Positions 1 through 8,253 of a DNA stretch of 56,465 nucleotides are shown one piece after another. This stretch comes from Bacteroidetes bacterium RIFCSPLOWO2_12_FULL_37_12 (lineage in GTDB: Bacteria > Bacteroidota > Bacteroidia > 2-12-FULL-37-12). Location of the stretch: contig MEPC01000032.1 of NCBI GenBank assembly GCA_001769655.1, positions 1 to 56,465 of the forward strand. Reading direction: 5' to 3'. Under the pieces are notes generated by a model that was not told the origin of the DNA, ran no database searches, and saw nothing but the letters and a program-made list of their open reading frames with translations. How positions within the stretch are numbered: position 1 is the first letter of the stretch; the number at the start of each line of letters is the position of its first letter. The position numbers and the translations under genes were made by a program.

Positions 1-992
1 GGAATGTGTGTGTAGTCATCAGTGATAGGAAGGTGGCGGTGGCTACAACACTCAACGGAAATGTGTTTGACCACTGGAAAGCAGATGTGTTGAGCGCAAG
101 CGATTATTATCCGTTTGGAATGTTGATGCCGGGAAGGAACTTTTCAAGTAATTCTTATCGATTCGGATTTAATGGAAAAGAAATGACCAATGAGTGGAAT
201 GACGTCACCGGAGCTAATTATGACTATGGTTTTCGTATCTACTCTCCCGGATTGGGGAGATTTTTATCTATGGATCCTTTAAGTAGAGAATATCCTTGGT
301 ATACTCCTTATCAATTCGCAGGTAATAATCCTATATGGGCGATAGATAGAGATGGTTTGGAAGAACAAGTTAAAACTGGACAATCACTCGAATTTAAACC
401 CGAGCTTAATAGCCCTTCAATGAAGAAAATATATGCATTGATAGAAGAAAAAAAATCTATAGCAAGAGAATGGGCGAAAGAAGTTCCTACTGAAAGACAG
501 TTTGCTTCTGAAAAACAAATTGAAAGTACTGTTTATACAACAATTTATAAAAATATTCAAGTATTTGCTGACTTTGATGAATCTAAAGATCCTGAATCTG
601 GAGAAGTGATATATACTCCAAAAAATATTCTTATAACTCCTACAGGATTATCAGAAAAAGAAGCACGTGAAGCCGAAACAGGGGAAGCAAAAAAAGATAT
701 TTTAAAAACAGGAAAAAAAATAGGACCAATCTTATTTAAAATTTTACGGGGAACAAAATTTACACCGATAGGAAGAGCTATTCAGACACTTACCCGGACT
801 ATTGCTCCGTATGAAGCTGGAAGAGGATCGACAATTGAAGAGCAAGTTGAATCAGAAAAAGAAAATGCGAAAAAGGATGCGGTTAATTTTCTTAATGATG
901 TGTTTAATCCGCCAGCTTTAAAGCCAACTGTAATGGAAAAATTGGAGAAGAATATTCAGGCAAAACCGGATAAAACTAAAACGGGCGGGTAA
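1..992 (+). CDS. RHS repeat-associated core protein, C-terminal part (5' end outside window)
   Basis: The reading frame is open from the first base, so this is the 3' end of a longer RHS gene. The first ~115 residues carry the RHS core: GNV and SDRKVAV, then DYYPFG, FNGKE, YDYGFRIYSPGLGRFLS and the GNNPI..DRDGLEE end typical of Bacteroidota RHS proteins. After the core the sequence changes to a Lys/Glu-rich tip of about 210 residues that I do not recognise. It has a short hydrophobic stretch (GPILFKILRG) and no catalytic motif. In RHS proteins the shell encloses a C-terminal toxin that differs between relatives, so this tip is the presumed effector. The gene after it, 8 bp downstream, is the candidate immunity or accessory gene. 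Any GTG start seen at base 6 is an artefact of the window edge. Confidence 0.85.
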   Translation, partial: NVCVVISDRKVAVATTLNGNVFDHWKADVLSASDYYPFGMLMPGRNFSSNSYRFGFNGKEMTNEWNDVTGANYDYGFRIYSPGLGRFLSMDPLSREYPWYTPYQFAGNNPIWAIDRDGLEEQVKTGQSLEFKPELNSPSMKKIYALIEEKKSIAREWAKEVPTERQFASEKQIESTVYTTIYKNIQVFADFDESKDPESGEVIYTPKNILITPTGLSEKEAREAETGEAKKDILKTGKKIGPILFKILRGTKFTPIGRAIQTLTRTIAPYEAGRGSTIEEQVESEKENAKKDAVNFLNDVFNPPALKPTVMEKLEKNIQAKPDKTKTGG

Positions 993-1000
993 GCTAAAAG

Positions 1001-1786
1001 ATGAAAATATTTTATATAATACTATTAGTGAATTTTAATTTACAAAGAATACAAGCTCAGTCGGATACTGAATTAGAGGATGTTATTTTATTTTGTAATG
1101 AGGTTCTTGAAACAGACTCTATGAACAGGGCTTGTTTGGAAGCAAGAGGTGAAGCGTTTTTTAAACTAAATAAACAAGATAAAGCTCTTAATGATTTCAT
1201 GTTATTAATTCAATGTGACTCATTAAATAGTGGTTATTTATACAATATTGGATTAGTTCAAATTGAATTATCAGCATTTGCAAGTGCAATTGAAGTTTTT
1301 AATAATGCTCTAATAGTTGATACAAAAGATTCACGCTTATATTTTGCTCGTGGATATTCAAAATATAAGATTAATTATTTTAAAGAAGCCATCCAAGACT
1401 ATTCTTTATGCATACAGTATTGTGGTTACGATGACAAGCAGTTGCTGGTAAAGTGCTACAACAATAGAGGTTTAGCATATACTAACGTTGACCTTTATGA
1501 GGAAGCCATTGGAGATTTTTCAAAGGCTTTAATTTTGATAAAAGAGCCATATTCTAATATATATTTCAATAGGGGGTATGCTTTTTACAAATTAAATAAA
1601 ATTCATGAGGCTTTAATTGATTTGAAGAAAGCTCATGATATTGATCCAAATAATAAATTTGCTTTAAAATATCTATCGATTGTTTATTATGATATAGGTG
1701 AGATAGAATTAGCTTGCCAATATTTTAAAATAGCTCAAGAAAAAGGTGTAAAAATTGATATTCAATTGAATGGGAAATGCCAATAA
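1001..1786 (+). CDS. Secreted TPR-repeat protein, possible partner of the upstream RHS tip
   Basis: The 261-residue protein starts with a signal peptide-like segment (hydrophobic residues 3-17, ending ..IQAQS). Tetratricopeptide-type helical repeats follow, with A/G/Y/F spacing recurring from about residue 40 to the end (for example LYFARGYSKYK, YFNRGYAFYKLNK). TPR proteins act as protein-binding scaffolds, and nothing here suggests an enzyme. It begins 8 bp after the RHS stop, so the two are probably co-transcribed. That is where immunity genes usually lie in RHS loci. The immunity role is inferred from position only; a general periplasmic TPR protein is equally possible. Confidence 0.7.
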   Translation: MKIFYIILLVNFNLQRIQAQSDTELEDVILFCNEVLETDSMNRACLEARGEAFFKLNKQDKALNDFMLLIQCDSLNSGYLYNIGLVQIELSAFASAIEVFNNALIVDTKDSRLYFARGYSKYKINYFKEAIQDYSLCIQYCGYDDKQLLVKCYNNRGLAYTNVDLYEEAIGDFSKALILIKEPYSNIYFNRGYAFYKLNKIHEALIDLKKAHDIDPNNKFALKYLSIVYYDIGEIELACQYFKIAQEKGVKIDIQLNGKCQ

Positions 1787-1914
1787 AACAAGAGAACAAA
1801 AAGTATAAACAAGGAGAACAAAAAGTTAATCCGGATAAAGTCAAAGGGAAAAAAAAACGACCTTCTGATATATTAGCCGCAGTAGTAGATTTTTTTATTA
1901 ATATTTTTTCTTAA
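1777..1914 (+). other. Short open frame (45 codons) overlapping the TPR gene, possible orphan toxin-tip tail
   Basis: An ATG at 1777 opens a 45-codon frame that overlaps the last 10 bases of the TPR gene and ends at TAA 1912-1914. The product is Lys-rich and ends in a hydrophobic tail (ILAAVVDFFINIFS). It could be the leftover 3' end of a displaced RHS tip, as seen where tips are exchanged by recombination, or a small gene. I find no internal evidence of translation. Confidence 0.3.
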
Positions 1915-1933
1915 AATTCACCGTAGCCTTGCA

Positions 1934-2001
1934 CCTCACATTCTATATCCATTTTCCCAAAATCGGTTGCTAATAAGCAACCATAAGTTTTCACAGAGAA
2001 G
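1934..2001. repeat. Linker repeat, uninterrupted copy (47 nt + 19 nt)
   Basis: Bases 1934-1980 match 11963-12009 at 44 of 47 positions. After two bases (cc), 1983-2001 (ataagttttcacagagaag) is identical to 13124-13142. At the second locus the two parts are separated by about 1.1 kb that holds a HicAB/XRE operon and a primase fragment. This copy therefore looks like the unoccupied version. Both copies lie just after an RHS tip and its downstream gene. Confidence 0.7.
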
Positions 2002-2094
2002 ATGCGGCGGAGACGGAGCGGATAAGGAAGGAGATAGAGGAGATGGAATTTAGAGATGAGGAGAAGAAAAAATAAAAAAAATGAACCCATTTTC

Positions 2095-2121
2095 AAAAGC
2101 TCCGGAAAACGGGGCTTTTTT
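2095..2121. terminator. Bidirectional intrinsic terminator between converging units
   Basis: AAAAGCTCCG and CGGGGCTTTT form an imperfect stem with a five-base loop. It is followed by T-rich sequence on both strands. It lies between the rightward RHS unit and the 3' end of the leftward MazF operon and could serve both. Confidence 0.6.
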
Positions 2122-2124
2122 ATT

Positions 2125-2463
2125 TTATATCGCTAATACTTTTCTGATAGCGTCTTTAATCTCATCAAGGGTTTGCGTATCAATAGTGCCGAGTTTTTTA
2201 ATAAGCCGTTCCTGCGATAATGAACGAATTTGAAAACAATCGACAGCAGAAGTTTTGCTTAGCCCATTGATTGTATCAGGTTCAATTTTCACCATCCAAG
2301 TGGCAATACTATATCGGTCTTTCCAGTCGGTAAGAGGCACAATTACTTTTAAAGGTAGTTTGCCAAGCCTATCATCATTGACAATGATAGCCGGTCTTTT
2401 CTTTTGTATTTCAGCCCCTTTGGTAGGGTCAAGGTCTATCAACCAAATTTCACTTTGCTTCAT
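2125..2463 (-). CDS. MazF/PemK-family toxin (type II TA)
   Basis: The protein begins with the MazF signature MKQSEIWLIDLDPTKGAEIQ, followed by KKRPAIIVNDD, VIVPLTD and the usual C-terminal helix, so an SH3-like RNase fold is expected. MazF toxins cleave single-stranded mRNA at short motifs and are held in check by a cognate antitoxin. I chose the Met at 2463, because it opens the family motif, rather than an in-frame Met four codons earlier. The length (112 aa) is normal. The start overlaps the preceding antitoxin gene by 14 bases, indicating coupled translation. It is the last gene of a three-gene leftward operon (XRE, antitoxin, toxin). Confidence 0.9.
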   Translation of the reverse strand: MKQSEIWLIDLDPTKGAEIQKKRPAIIVNDDRLGKLPLKVIVPLTDWKDRYSIATWMVKIEPDTINGLSKTSAVDCFQIRSLSQERLIKKLGTIDTQTLDEIKDAIRKVLAI

Positions 2464-2662
2464 AAAATTTTTCAAAATCTAAAGTAGTGAAAGCGGTTAG
2501 CTCTTTGTCGTTTACGTAATCATTGTAAAGTTCATCAACAGCTAATTCCGTTTGGTGATTTAATTCATCTGTTTTAATGGACTTAATGGTTTCTTCCACC
2601 ACATAGAATTTTTTATTGAGTGGTAACCGTTGAATTTCTTGCATTATATCTACCGTTTGCAT
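2450..2662 (-). CDS. Antitoxin of the MazF locus
   Basis: A 70-residue acidic protein rich in Glu/Asp and predicted helical. Its C-terminal tail (DLYNDY..ELTAFTTLDFEKFYEAK type) resembles the toxin-wrapping end of small type II antitoxins. It lacks a recognisable DNA-binding domain, which may be supplied by the XRE protein encoded just upstream (6 bp away). It overlaps the MazF start. Identification rests mainly on size, charge and position. Confidence 0.75.
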   Translation of the reverse strand: MQTVDIMQEIQRLPLNKKFYVVEETIKSIKTDELNHQTELAVDELYNDYVNDKELTAFTTLDFEKFYEAK

Positions 2663-2668
2663 AGTATT

Positions 2669-3034
2669 TTATTTTACTTCAGTTAAAACGCTACTCAAAG
2701 CATCTTTTAGTTTTTTCTTACCTACCAGAGCATCTACAAAAGCAAATACCATTTTTTTTTCTTCGGGGTTTAGTTCCTCAATGGTTTTAACCTTTTCCAT
2801 CAAAGAGGCATCATAAGAGTTAATCTCCTCTAAATTATCGTCCGTTTCAAAGAAATCAGCCAGTTTAACGCCCAGTGCTTTAGCAATTTTTTCAAGAGTG
2901 GTTAATGATGGTTCAGCTTTGCCAGTTTCAATACGGCTATACATAGGAGCACCCAAGCCCACATCTGTAATGAGTTCCTTTTGGGACATTCCCTTTATTT
3001 CCCGGATAGTTCTAATTCGCTTTGCAATGTTCAT
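2669..3034 (-). CDS. XRE-family transcriptional regulator
   Basis: A helix-turn-helix of the Cro/C1 type covers roughly residues 1-62 (MNIAKRIRTIREIKGMSQ..YSRIETGKAEPSL..LEKIAKALGV), followed by an acidic C-terminal helical extension. The Met at 3034 is chosen because it opens the HTH fold. A longer frame starting at 3079 would run through the -7 promoter box. It heads the leftward operon and is divergent from the primase gene, so it probably represses both directions from the 140-bp intergenic region. A paralogous arrangement exists at 12506-12871. Confidence 0.85.
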   Translation of the reverse strand: MNIAKRIRTIREIKGMSQKELITDVGLGAPMYSRIETGKAEPSLTTLEKIAKALGVKLADFFETDDNLEEINSYDASLMEKVKTIEELNPEEKKMVFAFVDALVGKKKLKDALSSVLTEVK

Positions 3035-3054
3035 TTTGATACTTTTTAGAGCAA

Positions 3055-3085
3055 CAAAGGTACAAAATATACCCTTCAAGATAAA
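3055..3085 (-). promoter_or_regulatory. Bacteroidota-type promoter for XRE-antitoxin-MazF operon
   Basis: Read on the minus strand, TACCTTTG (bases 3062-3055) matches the TAnnTTTG -7 box. TTTA lies 19 nt upstream, one mismatch from the TTTG -33 element. The start site would fall about 15-20 nt before the XRE ATG. Confidence 0.65.
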
Positions 3086-3113
3086 ATAATTTAATTTTTA
3101 TAAAAATAAATTA

Positions 3114-3141
3114 TTGTATAAGGTAATTTTTATTATCTTTG
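3114..3141 (+). promoter_or_regulatory. Bacteroidota-type promoter for the primase gene
   Basis: TATCTTTG at 3134-3141 fits the -7 consensus and TTG at 3114-3116 is at a suitable -33 distance. It is back to back with the XRE promoter, so one operator could control both. Confidence 0.6.
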
Positions 3142-3174
3142 TAGCATTATTCTTTAAGGTAAAAAATAATTTAT

Positions 3175-6027
3175 ATGGAAATCCCCGAAATCAAACAACA
3201 GCTAAACATCCTTGCAGTAGTACAGCATTACGGCTACACCCCCAACCGCAACAACCTACTCAAATGTCCCTTCCACGAAGATAAAACCGCCAGCTTACAG
3301 CTTTATCCCAAAACCAACACCTGGCACTGCTTCGGTTGCAGTAAGGGAACAGACGGGATAGATTTTATCCAACTCAAAGAAAACTGCACCACGCATGAGG
3401 CAATCAATAAAGCAAAAGAATTATTAAACCACATTCCAACACAAACCACAAAACCCATGAACACAACACCCACAAAAGAAATCACGGCGGCAATAAAAGA
3501 AATCACCGCAGTACAAAGAACAGAAGTGCTCACCACTGCCTTCAGCTACTTTGCAAGAAGTATCAGTGGCACTGAAAAAGCAAAACAGTACTTACAAAGC
3601 CGGGCATTGGATTGGCAAAAAATAACCGTTGGTTATGACGGACATAATTTTCATAAAGCAAAAGAAGTAACGGAAGAATTAAAGCAGTTGTATTTAGCCA
3701 CCGGCTTAATTTTTCCGGATAAATTTGGGAGAGAAAATAATTATCACAGTTTTTTTGATGGGTGTGTAGTTTTTCCAACTTACAATGAAAAAGGAGAAAT
3801 TGTCAATCTTTATGGAAGAAATATAGATGACACCAAAAAAAGCAGGCACCGGTATTTACCCGGAAAACATCAGGGGATTTATCCGAAATATCCAAAAGCA
3901 GAAACAGAAAGATTAATCCTAACCGAATGTATCATAGATACAGAAACACTTTTTCAAATCCCTGAAATCACAAGCAAGTGGGAGCTAATGAGTTGTTATG
4001 GAACTAATAATTTTACAGCAGAACATCAAACAGCAATCAGGAATTTACAGACATTAAAAGAAGTGACACTGTTTTATGACGGAGACAAAGCAGGGAGAGA
4101 AGCAATACAAACACATTCAGAAATGATTAGAAAAATAAAACCCAATATCAAAATAAGTTATGTAGAGACACCGGATAAAGAGGATATAAACAGCATAGCA
4201 CAGGGACATGAATCCGCAATATTTACAGAGTTTTTAAACAATCGGAAACCTTTCGTTTTTGAACAGGACAAGATTTTTCTTTCACAGGAGCAAGTACGAC
4301 AAAACGGTTCGGCATCGCTCACCGTGAACGGAAATCCTACAATGGAGAAACAGAAAAATGGAACTCCGTTAAAAAATCCCAATGAAAGAAAAAATCCTGA
4401 AACACCTATAAACAATGGAGCTAAATCCATTGAAAATATTTCCACAGTGAGCGGAGCCGAACTGAACACCGACAACCCCGAACAATTAATTTACGAGAAT
4501 GAATATCTACGAGCTACGGTTTGGGGCGGAATAGAATTTTACAACATCAAAAAATTAAGAGTGACCCTGCACCTGCAAAGCAGAAGCAATGAATATTTAG
4601 AATACCGGGACACGATTGACTTATACAGTCACAGCCAAACGGAACGATTAATAAGAGAGGCATCAGAGAAATTAGAAACCGGAAGTATAGCCATGAATAA
4701 AACCATTGCCGCGCTTACCAAAGAATTAGAACAGTACCGGCAGAAGGAAAGAGACAAACAAAAAAGAATGGAAGAGGAAGAAAGAAAAAAGAATCAGGAA
4801 ACATTTACACAACAAGAGTTACAGCAAGGAGAACGATTTTTAAAAGACAAAAATCTGATGGAAAAAACCGAAGCGCATATACATAACATTGGATTGGTAG
4901 GAGAAGAAGAAAAAGGGCTTTTACTTTTTTTCATACTCTTAACGAGAATGTTCAAAGAGCCATTACACGCCTTGGTGCAGGGAAAAAGCGGCAGCGGAAA
5001 AACATATTTGTTAAAAAAGATTGCAGGACTCTTACCTAAAATCCATCTACGCACCGCCACCGCTATGACAGAAAACACCCTGTATCACAGCATAAAAGGA
5101 TTTTGGAGCCATGTTGTTTTATTGATAGAGGATTTGGACGGGGTAATCAGCGCATTGCTGGCATTAAGAGAAATGATGAGCAACCAATTCATCAGCAAAT
5201 TCAGCACGGAGAAAAATTTAAAGACCGGAGAATTTGAGCAGAAGTTTTTATATACCGAAGGGCCTGTTTGTGTAGCCGGCGCCACCACCAAAGACAGATT
5301 TTTTGAGGACAACGCCAATAGAAGTTTTTTAATCCAAGTCAATGAAACAAACGAACACCAGGAAAGAGTATTGGAATATCAGCGAAAAGAAATATCAGGA
5401 TTGTTAGATAAAAGCAAAGAATTGCAAACCCAACTAATTTTAAAAACGGCACAGTTGCATTTAGAAAACTTAGAAGTGGTAATCCCCTTTGCAGAGGAAT
5501 TACGAATACCGGATTATGTATTTAAAAAACTAAGAACCAATGCACATTATTTAACGCTCATAAAAGCAATCGCTTTCTGGAATCAAAAGCAAAGAGAAAT
5601 CAAACAAAGAGCAGACGGTACAACTTGTCCCGATTCATCGGGAAGATTTATAGAGGCAACCTTACAGGATGTGGCATGGGCAAATAAATTGAGTAAAGAA
5701 GTGTTATTGAGAAAGAGCGATGAATTAAACGGAGCGTTGAGAGGATTTTTTGAGAGTTTGAAAAGTCAGGCAAAGCAAGAAAAAACGAATACATTTTTTG
5801 CAGGAAAAATACGGAGTCAATTCCGGATGCACCCGCAACAGTTACACAGATGGCTTTATGAATTAAAGCAAAGGGGCTACATTAAACAAACGGGCAACAG
5901 CCGGAAGGCAGGGCATGAATATGAAATACTAATTTGGGATGATTATGAAATATTAAAAGGTGGCATCTCCATATTAGACAAGGTTTTAGAGGAATTAAAA
6001 GAAAAATACAAAAATGCAAAGGGTTGA
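3175..6027 (+). CDS. CHC2 zinc-finger/Toprim primase fused to a P-loop ATPase
   Basis: At 950 aa, this protein has three visible parts. The N-terminal CHC2 zinc finger has C31, H34, C52 and C55 and serves DNA binding in DnaG-type primases. A Toprim domain follows, with its acidic residue near 251 (LILTE) and the D302-G-D304 motif (FYDGDKAG), which coordinates metal for RNA-primer synthesis. A charged linker with a coiled coil (about 500-560) leads to a P-loop NTPase with Walker A GKSGSGKT at 603-610 and an acidic Walker B (LLIEDLD) near 650. A C-terminal winged-helix-like end is possible. This is the layout of mobile-element primase-helicases. It is followed by two recombinase genes. A second locus (12999) keeps only the first 42 codons of a close relative. 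Confidence 0.88.
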   Translation: MEIPEIKQQLNILAVVQHYGYTPNRNNLLKCPFHEDKTASLQLYPKTNTWHCFGCSKGTDGIDFIQLKENCTTHEAINKAKELLNHIPTQTTKPMNTTPTKEITAAIKEITAVQRTEVLTTAFSYFARSISGTEKAKQYLQSRALDWQKITVGYDGHNFHKAKEVTEELKQLYLATGLIFPDKFGRENNYHSFFDGCVVFPTYNEKGEIVNLYGRNIDDTKKSRHRYLPGKHQGIYPKYPKAETERLILTECIIDTETLFQIPEITSKWELMSCYGTNNFTAEHQTAIRNLQTLKEVTLFYDGDKAGREAIQTHSEMIRKIKPNIKISYVETPDKEDINSIAQGHESAIFTEFLNNRKPFVFEQDKIFLSQEQVRQNGSASLTVNGNPTMEKQKNGTPLKNPNERKNPETPINNGAKSIENISTVSGAELNTDNPEQLIYENEYLRATVWGGIEFYNIKKLRVTLHLQSRSNEYLEYRDTIDLYSHSQTERLIREASEKLETGSIAMNKTIAALTKELEQYRQKERDKQKRMEEEERKKNQETFTQQELQQGERFLKDKNLMEKTEAHIHNIGLVGEEEKGLLLFFILLTRMFKEPLHALVQGKSGSGKTYLLKKIAGLLPKIHLRTATAMTENTLYHSIKGFWSHVVLLIEDLDGVISALLALREMMSNQFISKFSTEKNLKTGEFEQKFLYTEGPVCVAGATTKDRFFEDNANRSFLIQVNETNEHQERVLEYQRKEISGLLDKSKELQTQLILKTAQLHLENLEVVIPFAEELRIPDYVFKKLRTNAHYLTLIKAIAFWNQKQREIKQRADGTTCPDSSGRFIEATLQDVAWANKLSKEVLLRKSDELNGALRGFFESLKSQAKQEKTNTFFAGKIRSQFRMHPQQLHRWLYELKQRGYIKQTGNSRKAGHEYEILIWDDYEILKGGISILDKVLEELKEKYKNAKG

Positions 6028-6046
6028 AAATGAGGAGTGTCACATA

Positions 6047-6141
6047 GTATCACACGGTTTCACAAATGGAGATGTGATACACAACTCCCTGTAAGACAAA
6101 AAGATAATGAATGATTTTTAGAGGTATCACACGTTTCACAC
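6047..6141. repeat. Iteron-like GTATCACAC repeats
   Basis: GTATCACACGGTTTCACA (6047-6064) recurs as GTATCACACGTTTCACAC (6124-6141). An inverted TGTGATAC lies between them at 6073-6080. The cluster occupies the 169-bp gap between the primase and the first recombinase, a plausible place for initiator or recombinase accessory binding. Function is not shown. Confidence 0.4.
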
Positions 6142-6196
6142 GAAAATGGATAACCGGAGCATGTTTTAAGTCAGTGATCACTGTCTCCATTAAAGG

Positions 6197-7093
6197 ATGA
6201 AAGAACTTAACAATGAATATAAAACCTGGCTTGAAACACTCGGATTTGCAGAGAGTTCGGTAAAGAGTTTACCTATGTACATCGCTGAAATGCTCCGCTA
6301 CTTTGAACAAAATAATATTACAGCAGTAAATCAAATCACAGCCGAAGCGATACAGAAATTTTTCTTTCACTGGAAGAACCGGAAAAACAAACACACCGGA
6401 GCGGGGTTAAGCCAGAATCATATCTATAAATGTATTACAGCGATAAATAATTTTATCAAATTCCTGAAAGCAACCGGAAAGAATCCTATTGATTTAAAGC
6501 TGATGAGAGAAAAAACACAATCCAAAATCCCGCAAGTACTTACCCAAGCAGAAATAAGAGCCCTTTACGAGGCAACGTATAACAATGCAAGGAGAGTGAA
6601 TACAACAGCATACGGACAAAGAGACAGAGCGATGTTAGCGGTGTATTACGGATGTGGATTAAGAAGAAGCGAAGGAAATAATTTACAACTCAGTGACATA
6701 CTCTACGAGAAGAAATTGATTTATGTAAGAAAGGGAAAAGGAAACAAAGAGCGGCTTGTACCCATTGCAGAAAAAGGGATGCAGGATATAGAAGAATATT
6801 TAGCGTATGGAAGGAAATATTTTTTAGTGCAAAGACAGAAACTGAAGAAACCGGAGAGTAATTATTTTTTTCTCAATGTATGGGGAGAACCGATGAAAAG
6901 TTTTACAGCGAGGATAAGACAATTACAAGAGGAAGCAGGAATCAATAAACCCATTAGCTTACACACGTTCAGGCATAGCATAGCAACCCATCTTTTACAA
7001 AGTGGTATGGAGATAGAACAAATCAAAAAGTTTTTAGGACATGCGACATTGGAAAGCACACAGATTTATACACACATTGTAAATGAATTATAA
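6197..7093 (+). CDS. Tyrosine recombinase (Xer/integrase family)
   Basis: The 298-residue protein has an N-terminal SAM-like core-binding domain (about 1-105) and a catalytic domain with the full set of active residues: R156 in GLRRSE, a Lys in the beta-hairpin KGKGNKERLVP, H256-x-x-R259 in HTFRH, H282 in LGHA and the nucleophile Y291 in IYTH. It should therefore cut and rejoin DNA at a short att or dif-like site. Codon use and orientation match the primase upstream, and it is followed after three bases by a second recombinase gene. The pair may act as a heteromeric recombinase in the manner of XerC/XerD. The target site is not known. Confidence 0.92.
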   Translation: MKELNNEYKTWLETLGFAESSVKSLPMYIAEMLRYFEQNNITAVNQITAEAIQKFFFHWKNRKNKHTGAGLSQNHIYKCITAINNFIKFLKATGKNPIDLKLMREKTQSKIPQVLTQAEIRALYEATYNNARRVNTTAYGQRDRAMLAVYYGCGLRRSEGNNLQLSDILYEKKLIYVRKGKGNKERLVPIAEKGMQDIEEYLAYGRKYFLVQRQKLKKPESNYFFLNVWGEPMKSFTARIRQLQEEAGINKPISLHTFRHSIATHLLQSGMEIEQIKKFLGHATLESTQIYTHIVNEL

Positions 7094-7096
7094 GAG

Positions 7097-7972
7097 ATGA
7101 TTTATGAATGTTTTGAAGATTATTTAAGACAAAGCAAGCTGAGGGAAAGCACTATCAGAGGACATTTACAGGACATAGAAAGATTTAAGAAATGGAGTGA
7201 GAAAGAAAATATTGATTACAGAAATGCAAACTACCATCACTTATTAACGTTCATACAAGAGGCACAGAAAAGAGGAGTAAGTAAAAGCAGTATTAACATT
7301 CATTTAAACAGCATCGGAAAATATTACGATTATCTTATAAGAACAGGAGAGAAAAACAATAATCCGGCAAAAGAACTACGCTTAAAGAACAGCGGAAAAA
7401 AAGTATTACAACATCTATTAACATTACAGGAATTAGAAGAACTTTATACAAACTATCAAAACAAACCGCAGTGGAAATTTAAAGGAGAGAAATCAAAACA
7501 AAGCCATCAAAGAAATGTAGTGACATTGGGATTAATGATTTATCAAGGGGTACAGACATCGGAATTAAAAAGAATAGAAAAAACACATCTGAATTTATTG
7601 CAGGGAACTATTTACATCCCCACAGCCGGAAGAAGCAACAGCCGGCTCTTAAAATTAAATGCAAGACAAATAATCCCTATACAGAATTATTTAAACGGAT
7701 TAGAAAAAGAGCAGGAGAAATTATTCAACTGCAACATGAAGGGAGTAATGCTCTGGCTGATGACCACACTTAGAAGGAGCGAAAAAAAAATAAAAGATGC
7801 ACAACAGATCCGCTCCAGTGTCATTGTGAATTGGCTGAAACAATACAATCTAAGACAAGTTCAATACATGGCGGGGCATAAGTACATCAGCAGTACGGAG
7901 AAATACAAACAGGAGGATTTAGAGGACTTGCAGAGGCAGTTGGAGTTGTTTCATCCTTTGCAGAAACAATAA
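7097..7972 (+). CDS. Tyrosine recombinase-like protein lacking catalytic residues
   Basis: The overall two-domain shape of an integrase is retained over 291 aa: a core-binding domain to about residue 95, then a catalytic-like domain ending in MAGHKYISSTEKY. Key residues are changed. The first catalytic Arg is replaced in GVQTSEL (Q153), and the box II HxxR is replaced around residues 237-243. H261 and Y270 remain. It starts three bases after the active recombinase and is probably translated with it. A structural or directionality partner is more likely than an independent enzyme. Its last ~80 bases are duplicated at 8568-8650, and a further remnant lies at 53997-54062. Confidence 0.8.
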   Translation: MIYECFEDYLRQSKLRESTIRGHLQDIERFKKWSEKENIDYRNANYHHLLTFIQEAQKRGVSKSSINIHLNSIGKYYDYLIRTGEKNNNPAKELRLKNSGKKVLQHLLTLQELEELYTNYQNKPQWKFKGEKSKQSHQRNVVTLGLMIYQGVQTSELKRIEKTHLNLLQGTIYIPTAGRSNSRLLKLNARQIIPIQNYLNGLEKEQEKLFNCNMKGVMLWLMTTLRRSEKKIKDAQQIRSSVIVNWLKQYNLRQVQYMAGHKYISSTEKYKQEDLEDLQRQLELFHPLQKQ

Positions 7973-7973
7973 T
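7891..7973 (+). repeat. Direct repeat A1: 3' end of the second recombinase gene
   Basis: The first ~51 bases are identical to 8568-8618 and the rest is diverged but alignable, ending in the same tcatccttt and gaaacaat blocks. Copies A1 and A2 bracket the RelE-like toxin-antitoxin genes. Confidence 0.8.
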
Positions 7974-7994
7974 ATAATATCCAGGAAAAATCGC

Positions 7995-8002
7995 TAAATT
8001 TG
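7995..8002 (+). promoter_or_regulatory. -7 promoter box for the RelE-like TA operon
   Basis: TAAATTTG matches TAnnTTTG exactly and lies 23 bp before the antitoxin ATG. No convincing -33 element is seen. Confidence 0.5.
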
Positions 8003-8025
8003 CATTATAACTAAAACCCAAAATC

Positions 8026-8253
8026 ATGAGTACAGCACAGTTAAAAGAAAAATTGCACACCTTTATAGATCGGGGCAATGAAAGTTTTTTAAAAGTAGTG
8101 TATGGAGTAGCAAAGGCATACAGCGAAGAAGAAAAGAAGGGACGTATAACCATAGACCAATACAACAAGGAGCTAGAAGAAGCTGAGGCGGAAATTAATT
8201 CCGGAAAATACATTTCCCATAAGGAAGTAAAAAACAGGATGAAGAAATGGTAA
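8026..8253 (+). CDS. Antitoxin of a RelE/ParE-type TA pair
   Basis: A 75-residue, highly charged helical protein (AYSEEEKKGRITIDQYNKEL..) ending in the SGKYISHKEVKNRMKKW pattern. That ending is common among Bacteroidota antitoxins paired with RelE/ParE toxins. Its stop overlaps the toxin start by seven bases, the usual coupling for such pairs. No DNA-binding motif is obvious in the short N-terminus. Confidence 0.8.
   Translation: MSTAQLKEKLHTFIDRGNESFLKVVYGVAKAYSEEEKKGRITIDQYNKELEEAEAEINSGKYISHKEVKNRMKKW

Noticed and set aside
1911-2096. Minus-strand frame of 61 codons in the linker
   Set aside because: It matches part of a minus-strand frame at 11772-12041 only because the 47-nt linker repeat is shared; outside that block there is no similarity.
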